Source of the DNA: Rikenellaceae bacterium
GTDB lineage: Bacteria > Bacteroidota > Bacteroidia > Bacteroidales > Rikenellaceae
Direction of reading: 5' to 3'
Length of the DNA: 56,628 bases
NCBI GenBank assembly: GCA_017464745.1
Contig: JAFTYJ010000057.1
Span: 1-56,628 of the forward strand
Shown piece by piece: positions 8,446 through 19,447 of the stretch. Position 1 is the stretch's first letter, and each line of letters starts with the position of its first letter. The position numbers and the translations under genes were made by a program. Under the pieces are notes generated by a model. That model did not search any database and had not been told where the DNA came from. It saw nothing but the letters and a program-made list of their open reading frames with translations.

Positions 8446-10899
8446 ATGAATATGAAGAGAATTTTTACTGCAATTCTGTCGCTTGCACTTGTAAGCGCTG
8501 GTTTCATCGGTTGTGAAACTGAAACTCCCCCCGCAGTGGAGAAAGACCTGGGTAAAGCTACTATCGCTATCGAAGGCGTAGGTGAGTCGGCTGAGGTATT
8601 CTACTATGGCGTGGAGAAAACCTACACTCTCGAACACGTAATCAACGACGCTACCGTTTCGGCTCCCCAAGGTTGGACTGCAACCTATGATGCCGCGAAC
8701 AACGAACTGACCGTTTCGTCGCCCGCTACCGCAGGTACAGGTGCCAAATCGGGTGCTGTTGTTGTTAAAGGTACCGACAACATCAAACGTGAGGCTACTG
8801 CAACTCTGAACGTTACTGTTCGCGAGCCCGATGCTTATGCATTTGCTGATGAGGCTTTCCGTAACTATCTGGCCAAGAACTATGGCGGTGAGGATGGCGT
8901 TCTGTCGGCTGACGAACTCGCTGCTATCACCGTTCTCGACCTCCGTGGCACCGAGATGGCTCCCAACTTCCGCTATGAGGGTCTGGGTATCACTTCGCTG
9001 GATGGTATTGAACAACTCGTGAACTTGGAGAAACTCTATATCTCGAACAACAATGTAGGTGAGGTTGATCTGAGCGCCAACACCAAACTGCAAGTTCTGC
9101 ACTGCTACTTCAATGGCCTGTCGAGCCTCGATCTGAAAGCCAACACCGCGCTGACCGAGCTCTACTGCTTCCACAATAACCTGACTTCGCTTGACCTGAG
9201 CGCCAACACCGCTTTGACCACCGTTTACTGCCAAAGCAACGCGCTGACCGAGGTTAAATTCCCCGCTAACAGCAAGATTGTGGACCTGAATGTTTCGAAA
9301 AACCAACTCGCAGCATTCGACGCTACTGCTCACAAAGACATTGTAACTCTGGATGCCAGCACCAACGCGCTGACCGCTATTGATGTTACCGCTTGTGGCA
9401 AACTCGCCAACCTGAATGTTGAGAACAACCTTATCGAGAGCATCGACCTGTCGAAAGCTTCGACTCTGGTTTCGCTCAATGTTGCTAACAACCAACTCGC
9501 TGCTCTTGACCTGAACGGTTGCTCGGCTCTGACCGAACTTGTTGCTGCCAAGAACGCCCTGACTTCGGTTGACTTGGGTGGCTGCCCCAACTTGGAGAGC
9601 GCAAACGTTAGCGAGAACGCTATCACCTCGTTGGCAATGAGCGACCTCGACAAACTGACCTATCTGGGTTGCTGGAACAACCAACTCACTGAGTTGCCTT
9701 TGGCAGAGTGCCCCAACTTGGAGCGTCTGTTGGCTAACGACAACCAACTGGCTGTTGTCGATTTGTCGCCCGTGAAGAAAATTGTTTACGCTAAGATGCA
9801 AAACAACCCCTTCACCAGCGTAAATCTGAACGGTTGTGCTGCTCTGACTTACTTGAGCCTCGATACTTCGGCTGACGCTCACGGTGAGGGTTGCCTCCGC
9901 GCAGAGCGTGATGACAAACAAAACGTTATCGGTCCTCGTCGTTTCTATCTGTCGGGTCTTCCCCAAACTTCGCTCGAACTCGATCTGAGCGGTCTGTGGG
10001 ATGCTGACTACAATGAGCCTGTTACCGGCGTAATCGTTATCGGTTGCACCAAACTGACCTCGCTCGACGTTTCGAAATTCACCGAGATGACCTATCTGAA
10101 CGCTGCTAAGAACGCTCTGACCGCTATCGACCTGAGCGCCAACACCGCTCTCGAACAAGTTATCCTGAACGATAACAAACTGTCGGCTATCAGCGTTAAA
10201 GGTTTGGAGAAACTCGCCCTGCTGAACATCGTAGGTATGGGTTCGACTATGACCAACATCGACTTGGAGGGTGTTACCACCGTTTTGGAGGAACTGTACA
10301 TCGTTTCGGCTAAAGATAACTCTATCAAATGGGCTAAAAACGGTAACGGTACTCTGACTATCTCGGGTAGCAACTACAAAGACCTGGCTCTGAACACCAC
10401 CAATACCACTATCAACTCGTTGGTTCTGACTCAAAACTCGACTCTCAAATCGCTGGATATCACCGCTTGCCCGCAATTGACCAAACTCCAATTGCAAAAC
10501 AGCATCATCAGCGCTCTTGACCTGTCGAAATGTACCGAGTTGACCGAGTTGCAATGTAACAACAATGACTTGTCGAGCCTCGATCTGTCGAACAACCCCG
10601 ACATCGCAATGTTGAACCTGAGCAACAACCGTATCGAGTCGATTGACCTGTCGAAAGTTGTAGCACTCAAAAACCTGATTATCTCGGGTAACTACGTTTC
10701 GACTCTGAATCTGACTCAAAACACCAACCTCGAAGGTGGTTCGATTGATGCAACCAACAACTTCAACTTGGCAACTGTTTATATGCCTGCTTCGTTGGAG
10801 GGTAAGAAGGTTACCATCAACGTTGATAAGACTCGTACTGAGGTTATTTACGGCAGCGCCGATGTTGAGGTTGCCGGTGGCGTAAGTGGCCTTAACTAA
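8446..10899 (+). CDS. Leucine-rich-repeat lipoprotein
   Basis: An 817-aa exported lipoprotein. The signal peptide ends in a lipobox (GFIGC, Cys23). Residues about 33-130 look like a beta-sandwich, and from about 155 to the end run some two dozen repeats of about 21 residues with the pattern L-x-x-L-x-L-S-x-N-x-L-T-S-L-D-L, many containing SANTAL or a Cys/Asn at the turn. Such proteins are common on Bacteroidota surfaces, usually of unknown ligand. No sorting domain or enzyme domain is seen. The gene is monocistronic, with promoter 8268-8275 and terminator 11106-11145. An ATG two codons later (8452) is an equally plausible start. Repeats this uniform invite unequal recombination. Confidence 0.88.
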   Translation: MNMKRIFTAILSLALVSAGFIGCETETPPAVEKDLGKATIAIEGVGESAEVFYYGVEKTYTLEHVINDATVSAPQGWTATYDAANNELTVSSPATAGTGAKSGAVVVKGTDNIKREATATLNVTVREPDAYAFADEAFRNYLAKNYGGEDGVLSADELAAITVLDLRGTEMAPNFRYEGLGITSLDGIEQLVNLEKLYISNNNVGEVDLSANTKLQVLHCYFNGLSSLDLKANTALTELYCFHNNLTSLDLSANTALTTVYCQSNALTEVKFPANSKIVDLNVSKNQLAAFDATAHKDIVTLDASTNALTAIDVTACGKLANLNVENNLIESIDLSKASTLVSLNVANNQLAALDLNGCSALTELVAAKNALTSVDLGGCPNLESANVSENAITSLAMSDLDKLTYLGCWNNQLTELPLAECPNLERLLANDNQLAVVDLSPVKKIVYAKMQNNPFTSVNLNGCAALTYLSLDTSADAHGEGCLRAERDDKQNVIGPRRFYLSGLPQTSLELDLSGLWDADYNEPVTGVIVIGCTKLTSLDVSKFTEMTYLNAAKNALTAIDLSANTALEQVILNDNKLSAISVKGLEKLALLNIVGMGSTMTNIDLEGVTTVLEELYIVSAKDNSIKWAKNGNGTLTISGSNYKDLALNTTNTTINSLVLTQNSTLKSLDITACPQLTKLQLQNSIISALDLSKCTELTELQCNNNDLSSLDLSNNPDIAMLNLSNNRIESIDLSKVVALKNLIISGNYVSTLNLTQNTNLEGGSIDATNNFNLATVYMPASLEGKKVTINVDKTRTEVIYGSADVEVAGGVSGLN

Positions 10900-10907
10900 T
10901 CAATACG

Positions 10908-11082
10908 CGTGGGCGTGGCCGTTATGATGGCGTGGCCGTAATGGAGGGGCTGTCGTAATGGAGGGGCTGTCTTAATGGCAAGGCCGTTGTGATGGAAAAG
11001 GCTGTCTTAATGGCGTGGCCGTTATGATGGAGAAGGCTGTCGTGATGGTGTGACCGTTGTGATGGCGAGCGTCCCGTGATGA
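10908..11082. repeat. Degenerate tandem repeat of ~17-18 bp, about ten units
   Basis: Units alternate between two forms, roughly GTGGCCGTTATGATGG and GGCTGTCTTAATGG, about ten in a row, immediately after the LRR gene stop and before its terminator. They contain no sensible reading frame. They would form the 3' untranslated region of the LRR transcript. Confidence 0.75.
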
Positions 11083-11105
11083 AGTTTGCGAAAGCAGACT
11101 GATAC

Positions 11106-11145
11106 AAGTACCCCCGAAGGTTCGAATGAACTTTCGGGGGTACTT
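11106..11145 (+). terminator. Terminator of the LRR lipoprotein gene
   Basis: An 18-bp stem with one G-T pair (AAGTACCCCCGAAGGTTC at 11106-11123, its complement at 11128-11145) and a 4-nt loop. It is the strongest hairpin after the LRR gene. The adjoining stretch 11150-11320 shows nothing I recognise. Confidence 0.8.
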
Positions 11146-11319
11146 ATGTTATATATGTATGTGGGATGATTGGAATGTGAGTGGGGCGTGTAAAGGGTTA
11201 ATGTGATAGGATAGGGTGTGGCGATGTGTGTGCGCGGGAGGAGTGGCAGTTTTTATTGTGAGAATGTGCGCGGTTGAATGTGTGCCTTTCCCAAGAGGGT
11301 GGTAATAAGATAGTGCGCA

Positions 11320-11358
11320 AAAAAAAGAGTGTCGCAACTCGAAAGTTGGACACCCTTG
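11320..11358 (-). terminator. Probable terminator for the small acidic protein gene
   Basis: Read on the minus strand, a stem built from AAGGGTGTC/GACACTCTT with an inner CAACT/AGTTG arm is followed by a run of T. It lies about 230 bp beyond the stop at 11588, giving that gene a long 3' tail. Confidence 0.6.
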
Positions 11359-11467
11359 TGTGGTGTACTTGGTCTAAACGGCTCAACTGCAAGAAACAAT
11401 CAGTTCGGACGCGGATAATAAATGGTGCTGCCGATTCCGCTTGCGTTAGATTCTTTCGGCTTACCTA

Positions 11468-11572
11468 CCTCATCCCTCAGTTTTCGGTCCTCATCCCTCA
11501 GTTTTCGGTCCTCATCCCTCAGTTTTCAGTCCTCATCCCTCAGTTTTCAGTCCTCATCCCTCGGTTTTCGGT
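11468..11572. repeat. Five tandem copies of a 21-bp repeat
   Basis: Units of CCTCATCCCTCAGTTTTCGGT start at 11468, 11489, 11510, 11531 and 11552, differing by single bases, with a partial sixth (CCTCAGTCCTCAG). As 21 is a multiple of three, a frame on the plus strand reads through as repeated IPQFSVL, but it runs into the gene below on the other strand and looks accidental. The block lies in the 3' tail of the 100-aa gene. Confidence 0.9.
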
Positions 11573-11587
11573 CCTCAGTCCTCAGCC

Positions 11588-11890
11588 CTATTCGTCCTCT
11601 TCGTCGGTGTCGGCGATGTCGTCGGCGCCTTTGATTTCCTCGTCGTAGTACTCTTTGTCGTCGTCATCCATATTTCCATCGTCAATTTTGACATCGATTT
11701 TGACGAGGTAGTTGATCTCTTCGGTTTCGAGTATTACAGCGTAGAAGAAGTCCCCGTTGGGCTTGTCGATACGCATCATACTGTCGGTGTAGCCATTGGG
11801 GTATTGTGTTTTGAGCAGTTCTTGCAAATCTTCGCTAAGATTTTTGTAACTTGTTACTACTCTTTTCTTTGCCCTGTTTTCTTGTGTCAT
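11588..11890 (-). CDS. Conserved small acidic protein, function unknown
   Basis: A 100-aa protein with a basic N-terminal part (MTQENRAKKRVV), a central conserved-looking segment (YPNGYTDSMMRIDKPNGDFF) and a very acidic C-terminal tail of Asp and Glu. I recall similar proteins from other Bacteroidota but know no function. The frame is open 35 codons further upstream; the ATG at 11890 is preferred because homologous-looking sequence begins there. It is divergent from ligA. The acidic tail is encoded right up to the 21-bp repeat block. There is no signal peptide, so it is likely cytoplasmic. Confidence 0.75.
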   Translation of the reverse strand: MTQENRAKKRVVTSYKNLSEDLQELLKTQYPNGYTDSMMRIDKPNGDFFYAVILETEEINYLVKIDVKIDDGNMDDDDKEYYDEEIKGADDIADTDEEDE

Positions 11891-12001
11891 ATCTCTGTTG
11901 AATGTTTTTGCAATTATACGCACATTTTTGAAATCTCCAAGCCGATATTGCAAATTTTTTTTTCGTTTGTGGATTTTGGATGAAATTTCGGGCAAAATTA
12001 G

Positions 12002-14095
<2,094 letters not shown>

Positions 14096-14104
14096 AGAAT
14101 GTTG

Positions 14105-14112
14105 TATATTTG
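14105..14112 (+). promoter_or_regulatory. -7 box (TATATTTG) for dapA
   Basis: TATATTTG, a good match to the Bacteroidota -7 element, 31 bp before the dapA ATG. Confidence 0.6.
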
Positions 14113-14143
14113 CCCTATAAACCCAAACAAAGAGAGATAGAAT

Positions 14144-15025
14144 ATGGCTAAATTTGATTATAAAGGCGTGGGTGTGGCCCTTATCACACCGTTCAATGCC
14201 GATGGTAGCGTGGACTTTGGCGCCCTCGGTCGAATGATGGACTCCGTGATTGACGGTGGAGTGGACTATATCGTGGCCCTCGGAACTACCGCCGAAACTC
14301 CTGCCATTGTCCAAGACGAGCGTGAGGCTATCGCTCGCTATATCAAAAGCCTCAATAACAGCCGTGTACCCCTTGTAATCGGTATCGGAGGTAACTGCAC
14401 CAAAGAGGTTATTGATGCAATCGTGAGGTTTGACTTGCGCGGTTTCGATGCCGTGTTGAGTGTGGCTCCTTACTACAACCGCCCTTCGCAAGAGGGTATC
14501 TATCAACACTATAAGGCAATCTCGCAGGCTTCGCCCCTGCCCATTATACTCTATAATGTGCCTTCGCGTACGGGTGTCAATATCACTGCCGAAACCACCC
14601 TGCGTTTGGCCCACCTGCCGGGTATTATCGGTATCAAGGAGGCCAGCGGCAATATGGAGCAGATTCGCACCATCCTGCGCGAGAAACCCGAGGATTTCTT
14701 TGTGCTGTCGGGTGATGACTCGCTGACACTCAATATTATGGACGAGGGCGGTCTGGGAGTTATTTCGGTTGCTGCCAACTCGTTCCCCAAGACCTTCTGC
14801 CGTATGGTGCACGCCCAAATGGAGGGCAACAAGAGCGAGGCTCGTGCTATCGAATCCAAACTTATGCCCGCAATGAAGATGCTCTTCGAGGAGGGTAACC
14901 CCACAGGTGTCAAGAGTGCACTCTATGCTAAGGGGTTGATTCAGCCCTACTTGCGACTGCCTATGGTGTTTGGTTCCGAGAGCCTTGTGGACCGCCTGCG
15001 TGTGGCTGTGGCTGAGAATGAATAA
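14144..15025 (+). CDS. dapA: 4-hydroxy-tetrahydrodipicolinate synthase
   Basis: A 293-aa TIM-barrel enzyme condensing pyruvate with aspartate semialdehyde, the entry step to diaminopimelate and lysine. Schiff-base Lys165 lies in IIGIKEASGN, Tyr137 in LYNVPSRTG, and the Thr pair in GTTAE at 47-51. Its substrate is made by asd, also in this window (51485-52480) but in a distant unit. It is monocistronic, bounded by its own promoter box and a terminator. Confidence 0.97.
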   Translation: MAKFDYKGVGVALITPFNADGSVDFGALGRMMDSVIDGGVDYIVALGTTAETPAIVQDEREAIARYIKSLNNSRVPLVIGIGGNCTKEVIDAIVRFDLRGFDAVLSVAPYYNRPSQEGIYQHYKAISQASPLPIILYNVPSRTGVNITAETTLRLAHLPGIIGIKEASGNMEQIRTILREKPEDFFVLSGDDSLTLNIMDEGGLGVISVAANSFPKTFCRMVHAQMEGNKSEARAIESKLMPAMKMLFEEGNPTGVKSALYAKGLIQPYLRLPMVFGSESLVDRLRVAVAENE

Positions 15026-15056
15026 CCAACTCTGTACCACCAACAGACGTGATACG

Positions 15057-15103
15057 AAATGGGGAGTTGCCTGCAATGTGGGTAACCCCCCATTTTTTTT
15101 CTG
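15057..15103 (+). terminator. Terminator of dapA
   Basis: A hairpin formed by ATGGGG-A-GTTGCC and GGGTAAC-CCCCCAT followed by eight T, about 35 bp beyond the dapA stop. Confidence 0.8.
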
Positions 15104-15135
15104 AATAGTAAAGCACATTAACAGAATATTTTGCG

Positions 15136-15143
15136 TACCTTTG
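15136..15143 (+). promoter_or_regulatory. -7 box (TACCTTTG) for the DUF4919/C11/BACON operon
   Basis: TACCTTTG followed by CG, just 13 bp before the ATG at 15156, so the transcript would have a leader of only a few bases. Confidence 0.6.
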
Positions 15144-15155
15144 CGTTATCTGACT

Positions 15156-15914
15156 ATGAGAACATCATTTCTGAAATACCTGTGTGTGATTGTGCTGGCC
15201 TTTGTTGTGGGGTTTGGAAGCGCTGTGGCACAAGAGGTGCGCGTGCCCGATGAGGAGGATGTTCTGGCCAAAACGCTCAACCAAAATTCGGAGTTCTACT
15301 ATCCCGAACTTATGATGCGCTATGTGGTTGGCGACACAACCCTCACCGCCACCGACTACCACTACCTCTACTACGGCTACGCCTACGATGTCAATTACCG
15401 TCCGCTCGATAATGTGCCCGATACCGACGAGGTGTTGGAACTGCTGGCAGGTTTGGGTACCGAGGGCGCAACACGCCAACAGGCACAAATGCTGTTGGAG
15501 GCTGCCAAGGATGTAATGTTGGTGGACCCGTTTAGTCCGTCGAATATCAATGTTATGACCTATGCCTATGGTGTGTTGGGAGATGCCGAGCAGGAACGTG
15601 TGAGTGCCGACCGTTTCCGTAAGATTCTCGCTACTATCGAGTCGTCGGGTACGGGTCTGCGCGAGAACTCGCCGATGCATGTTCTGCGCCACGAACACGT
15701 CAATGACCTGTTGCTGAGCAAAGGGCTCAAAATTGTCAATCGTACGGTGCGCTCCACCAAGGTCGAGTATGTGCAGGTGCAACGTGGCGGCCGCAATGCC
15801 AAAGGATTCTATTTTAACTTCGAACGCATATATTGGAAACGTCCCGAGATGATTCCCGAACGCGAAAAAAGCAACTGGATGATTAACGGTATGCCGCTCA
15901 ACAAACGCCGATGA
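15156..15914 (+). CDS. DUF4919 family exported protein
   Basis: A 252-aa protein with a cleavable signal peptide (hydrophobic to GSAVAQ, about residue 26). The body has the family features: YYPELMMRYVVGDTTL, then YHYLYYGYAY, a DPF/NINVM segment, and a C-terminal FYFNFERIYW. DUF4919 has no known function. The frame is open further upstream, but the ATG at 15156 fits both signal peptide and promoter position. Its last four bases overlap the next gene (ATGA), so the two are translationally coupled. The family call is from memory of its motifs. Confidence 0.8.
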   Translation: MRTSFLKYLCVIVLAFVVGFGSAVAQEVRVPDEEDVLAKTLNQNSEFYYPELMMRYVVGDTTLTATDYHYLYYGYAYDVNYRPLDNVPDTDEVLELLAGLGTEGATRQQAQMLLEAAKDVMLVDPFSPSNINVMTYAYGVLGDAEQERVSADRFRKILATIESSGTGLRENSPMHVLRHEHVNDLLLSKGLKIVNRTVRSTKVEYVQVQRGGRNAKGFYFNFERIYWKRPEMIPEREKSNWMINGMPLNKRR

Positions 15915-17191
15915 AACGACTGCTTGCCATACTTTGTGCGGTGGTACTGATGGCTGCTTGTGAGCCCGTTAATGTCACCATAACACCTCCGAAACCTCCC
16001 GTCTACGGACCCGAAGATACGGTCGAGAATGTGTTGTGTGCCTATTTTATGGGTTCCAACAACCTGTCGCAAGCGCTGTTGCGTAATATCGAACAGATGG
16101 AGATTGCTGTGGCGGAGGGCGCATTGAATGATAGCCGTATATTGGTGTTTATCGACCGCTATGCAGGGTCGAGTATCTACGAACTTGTGGATAAGGGTGG
16201 CGAGTGCAGCCGCACAATGCTGAAAAACTACAATGACATAGACTGCACCGACCCCGAGGTTATGCGTGCGGTGCTGACCGATATGAAAAACCTGGCTCCC
16301 GCTCGTCACTATGGATTTGTGTTTGGTGGCCACGCTACGGGTTGGGTGCTCGACTCACTCGATATTCTCGAAAAGAACTCCGCAACCATACTCTGGGCTG
16401 GCGATGAATCTCACACTGCGCTGCCGACCGAACACCACGGCTTGTGGATGAAACGCTATGGCGAGGACCGCGAGTGGAAAACCCGTGCGCTGGGCTACGA
16501 CAATGGCGCCGGCTCGAAAAACGCAGGTATGGATGTGGCCGAGTTGGCTGATGCACTCACGGTGTTGTATCCCGATTTTGTGCTGTTTGATGCCTGCTTT
16601 ATGGCTTCGGTTGAGGCACTGTGGGAGTTGCGCACAGTGACCGACTACTGCATTGCATCGCCCATTGAGATTATGTCGCAGGGATTCCCCTATACCCCGA
16701 TTGTTCACAGCCTGTTTGACAATTGGACCGACCTTGCCGCAGTGTGCAAAACATATATCGACTCCTACCAAAACTCGTCGATGCCCAATGCTGCGGTGTC
16801 GCTGGTGGATATGGCACATCTGGACGATGTGGCGGCGGCTGTGGCCGATGTTGTGGAGTCGGCGCGCGACGTGGAGCGTGCGTGGCTGGACAATGTCGAT
16901 AGTCTGCAATACTACGAAGGACTTACCTCGCACGTTTTTTATGACCTTGCGCACACCATTGAGCGTGTGGCAACCGACCCCGAGGCGTTGAGCCGCTTTG
17001 AAGAGGCTATGGAGCGTGCCGTGCTGTGGGAGGGTCACACCGAGTGGGGTTACTCCGATTTCTGTCGTGGCGAGTTTGCGCTCAAACGCAGTTCGGGTCT
17101 GTCGGTATATATCCCTCGTCAGGAGTTTTCTAAATTCCGCGAGGCCTATATGAAACTTCCGTGGACCATACGGGCAGGAGTAATCGAATAG
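15911..17191 (+). CDS. Clostripain-family (C11) cysteine protease lipoprotein
   Basis: A 426-aa predicted lipoprotein (lipobox LMAAC, Cys17). The catalytic pair of family C11 is visible: His141 in GGHATGW and Cys229 in LFDACFMASVE; preceding YFMGSNNLS and the D-R-Y motif (82-84) also fit. Known members cleave after Arg or Lys and self-activate; whether this one does cannot be seen. The gene overlaps the DUF4919 gene by 4 bp and is followed after 35 bp by the first BACON-phosphodiesterase lipoprotein, so it sits inside an operon of exported proteins and may process them or host proteins (inference). Confidence 0.9.
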   Translation: MKRLLAILCAVVLMAACEPVNVTITPPKPPVYGPEDTVENVLCAYFMGSNNLSQALLRNIEQMEIAVAEGALNDSRILVFIDRYAGSSIYELVDKGGECSRTMLKNYNDIDCTDPEVMRAVLTDMKNLAPARHYGFVFGGHATGWVLDSLDILEKNSATILWAGDESHTALPTEHHGLWMKRYGEDREWKTRALGYDNGAGSKNAGMDVAELADALTVLYPDFVLFDACFMASVEALWELRTVTDYCIASPIEIMSQGFPYTPIVHSLFDNWTDLAAVCKTYIDSYQNSSMPNAAVSLVDMAHLDDVAAAVADVVESARDVERAWLDNVDSLQYYEGLTSHVFYDLAHTIERVATDPEALSRFEEAMERAVLWEGHTEWGYSDFCRGEFALKRSSGLSVYIPRQEFSKFREAYMKLPWTIRAGVIE

Positions 17192-17226
17192 AAATAAACT
17201 TTAACCAAATAAATAACCAAAACACT

Positions 17227-19332
17227 ATGAAAAAACTTTACAACTTGCTTGCTGTACTGCTGTGTATGGCAGTAGTGGCTTGTAGCCCGGCTGAACCAGA
17301 ACCAGAGGACAGCATCGCTGCGTCGGAAATCGAGGTAGTGGTTCCCGCCGCCACATCGACCATTACCGTAGGTGTTGCCGCTTCGGGAGAGTGGAACGCC
17401 ACAACTGATGCCGCTTGGCTCGAACTTGCACCGGCCGATAATATGCTCTATATTACCGTGGCCGAGAATACCGAGGCAGAGCGTACCGCCACCATTACCC
17501 TGACTTGTGGTGAGGCTTCGGCCGAGATTACCGTAGCCCAAGACAACGGTATCGTTGAGGACGCAATTTCGGTGTCGGATATGGATATTGTAGCCCCCGC
17601 AAGTGGCTCGACTGTAACCGTAGGTGTTAGCACCAGCGGCGAGGAGTGGACCGTTAAGTCGAATGCCGATTGGTGCGTAGCCCAACAAGGCGACAATGCG
17701 GTGACCCTGACCATTGCCGAGAACACAGCCGCAGAGCGTACCGCAATCGTGACCCTGATTTGTGGTAAAGCCGAGGCTCAAATCAAAGTTACCCAACAAG
17801 ACGGCACCATTGAGGATGCAATCTCGGTTGCCGACATCGACCTCACAATGCCCGCCAACGCAGGCTCGCTCAAACTCAATGTCACCGCTACCGGCGATTG
17901 GAGTATTGCGAATACCGAGAAATGGCTCACCGCAACCCAAGACGAGAGTGGTGTGTTGGTACTCAACTTCGAGGCCAACGAGGGTGGTGAGCGTACCGCA
18001 ACCGTGACCCTGACCTGCGGTGATGCAACAACCGTTATCAAAATTACCCAACAAGAGGGTGCCCGTATCGGCGCTGCTCCCACTTCGCTCAGCTTTACCC
18101 CCGAGGGTGGAACTCTCGAAATCACTGTTGCCGCAACCAACATCACCTGGAAGGCTTCGACCAAAAACAAAGATTGGCTGACCGTAACCAGCAAGGGCGA
18201 GGTTATCACCGTGAAGGCCAAAGCCAACACCACCGAGACCGCACGCGAAGGTGTAGTTTCGATTGCCTATACCGACCCCACTACCGCAACTCCCGCTTCG
18301 ATTGACGTGGTTGTAACCCAAAGCGCCTATTCGGTGACTATGCTTTCGGAGAATGTTGTGCTGAATAGCGATGAGAAAACTGCGACCGTGAAGTTTGAGG
18401 CTTCGAGCGAGTGGACCGCCCAAATCAGTTTCGCAGGTTCGGCTTGGCTCGAATGTATCGCTTCGCCTTGGGCCACCATCTCGACTACCGAGGGCGAGGC
18501 AGGTGAGCATACCCTGACCGTAAACTTCGATGGCACCGACTACAAAGAGCGCGTAGTGAGCGTTCAAGTAACCTGCGGCTCTATTGCCAAATGCGTTACT
18601 ATTACCAAAAAGGCTGTGCCTGCACCCGCAACCGGTCGCAAGGTACGTGTTATGACCTTCAACCAAAACGCCAAAGGTAACCAAGCCATTGCCGACATAA
18701 TTACCGACAAAGATATCGACTTTGTGGCACTCCAAGAGGTGGACGAATACACCGCCCGCTCGGGTAATACCAGCAATATCGAGACACTCAAAACGCTGAC
18801 CGGCTACAAGGGTGGATACTTCTGCAAAACCATCGAATTTGACGATGGTGAGTACGGAATTGGTATCTTGTCGAAAAAAGAGGCTCTGTCGACCCGCTTT
18901 GTAGACCTCCCCGGAAGCGAGTCGCGCAAACTGTTCATCGCCGAGTACGACGACTTTGTGTTTGCCTCGACCCACTTCACATATATGAGTGAAGCGGAGA
19001 TGCGTGTACACCACTACGCCTCGGCCAAAATCGTTGTCGAGGAGTTGAGCAAGTACCCCGACAAACCCGTGGTATTGGGTGGCGACTTCAACACCGAGAC
19101 CGACATAAACCGCGCCAAAACTTTCGGCGAGATTATGAAGATTATGGACCTTGTGAGCGACCCGAATGAGAACACCTGGCCTAACGTTGAGTCGAATGAC
19201 GAGTATCTGTTGGACCACCTGTTCTTCAAACGCGATGCGAAGTTCCCCTACGTCTGGACCGATGGCGGTGCAATCATCAATTCGGCTTCGGACCACCGTC
19301 CCGTATGGGCCGAACTTGTGATTTATGAGTAG
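17227..19332 (+). CDS. BACON-domain lipoprotein with endonuclease/exonuclease/phosphatase domain (copy 1)
   Basis: A 701-aa lipoprotein (lipobox VVAC, Cys19). Five BACON-like beta domains occupy about 29-106, 111-191, 196-277, 281-365 and 367-462, each ending in a VTQQ/VAQD-like strand and most carrying ER-TATVTLTC. A Pro/Ala linker leads to an EEP-fold domain (472-701) with Glu504 in LQEVD, His583 in STHF, Asp620 and Asn622 in GGDFNTE, and Asp689-His690 in SDHRPVW: a complete metal-dependent phosphodiesterase site. The substrate (nucleic acid, phospholipid, sugar phosphate) is unknown. BACON domains are thought to bind glycans or mucin. The ATG at 17227 is chosen because it begins the signal peptide; an earlier in-frame ATG overlaps the protease gene. 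Confidence 0.88.
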   Translation: MKKLYNLLAVLLCMAVVACSPAEPEPEDSIAASEIEVVVPAATSTITVGVAASGEWNATTDAAWLELAPADNMLYITVAENTEAERTATITLTCGEASAEITVAQDNGIVEDAISVSDMDIVAPASGSTVTVGVSTSGEEWTVKSNADWCVAQQGDNAVTLTIAENTAAERTAIVTLICGKAEAQIKVTQQDGTIEDAISVADIDLTMPANAGSLKLNVTATGDWSIANTEKWLTATQDESGVLVLNFEANEGGERTATVTLTCGDATTVIKITQQEGARIGAAPTSLSFTPEGGTLEITVAATNITWKASTKNKDWLTVTSKGEVITVKAKANTTETAREGVVSIAYTDPTTATPASIDVVVTQSAYSVTMLSENVVLNSDEKTATVKFEASSEWTAQISFAGSAWLECIASPWATISTTEGEAGEHTLTVNFDGTDYKERVVSVQVTCGSIAKCVTITKKAVPAPATGRKVRVMTFNQNAKGNQAIADIITDKDIDFVALQEVDEYTARSGNTSNIETLKTLTGYKGGYFCKTIEFDDGEYGIGILSKKEALSTRFVDLPGSESRKLFIAEYDDFVFASTHFTYMSEAEMRVHHYASAKIVVEELSKYPDKPVVLGGDFNTETDINRAKTFGEIMKIMDLVSDPNENTWPNVESNDEYLLDHLFFKRDAKFPYVWTDGGAIINSASDHRPVWAELVIYE

Positions 19333-19359
19333 TCGCCTCGGGTGACTAACCTTCTTATC

Positions 19360-19405
19360 CCCAAGTGGGTGTCTGAGATATTTTGGGCTCCCACTTGGGT
19401 TTTAA
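19360..19405 (+). terminator. Terminator between the two BACON-phosphodiesterase genes
   Basis: A perfect 10-bp stem (CCCAAGTGGG at 19360-19369, CCCACTTGGG at 19390-19399) with a 20-nt loop, followed by four T. It would reduce read-through from copy 1 to copy 2. I find no clear separate promoter for copy 2. Confidence 0.65.
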
Positions 19406-19447
19406 AATTCTGCGAATAACCCTAAACCAATAAAAAAACACAGAATT

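Noticed and set aside
8254..10719. Very long minus-strand frame (821 codons) opposite the LRR gene
   Set aside because: It mirrors the LRR repeats, and long antisense frames are expected opposite such biased, repeated codons; the plus-strand product has a lipobox and clear LRRs.
11274..11648. Plus-strand frame of 124 codons containing repeated IPQFSVL
   Set aside because: The repeat is a by-product of the 21-bp DNA array; the frame overlaps the more credible minus-strand gene and has no family features or promoter.
17146..19296. Long minus-strand frame opposite the BACON lipoprotein
   Set aside because: Gly/His/Cys-rich composition typical of a shadow frame; the plus strand has signal peptide, domains and catalytic motifs.
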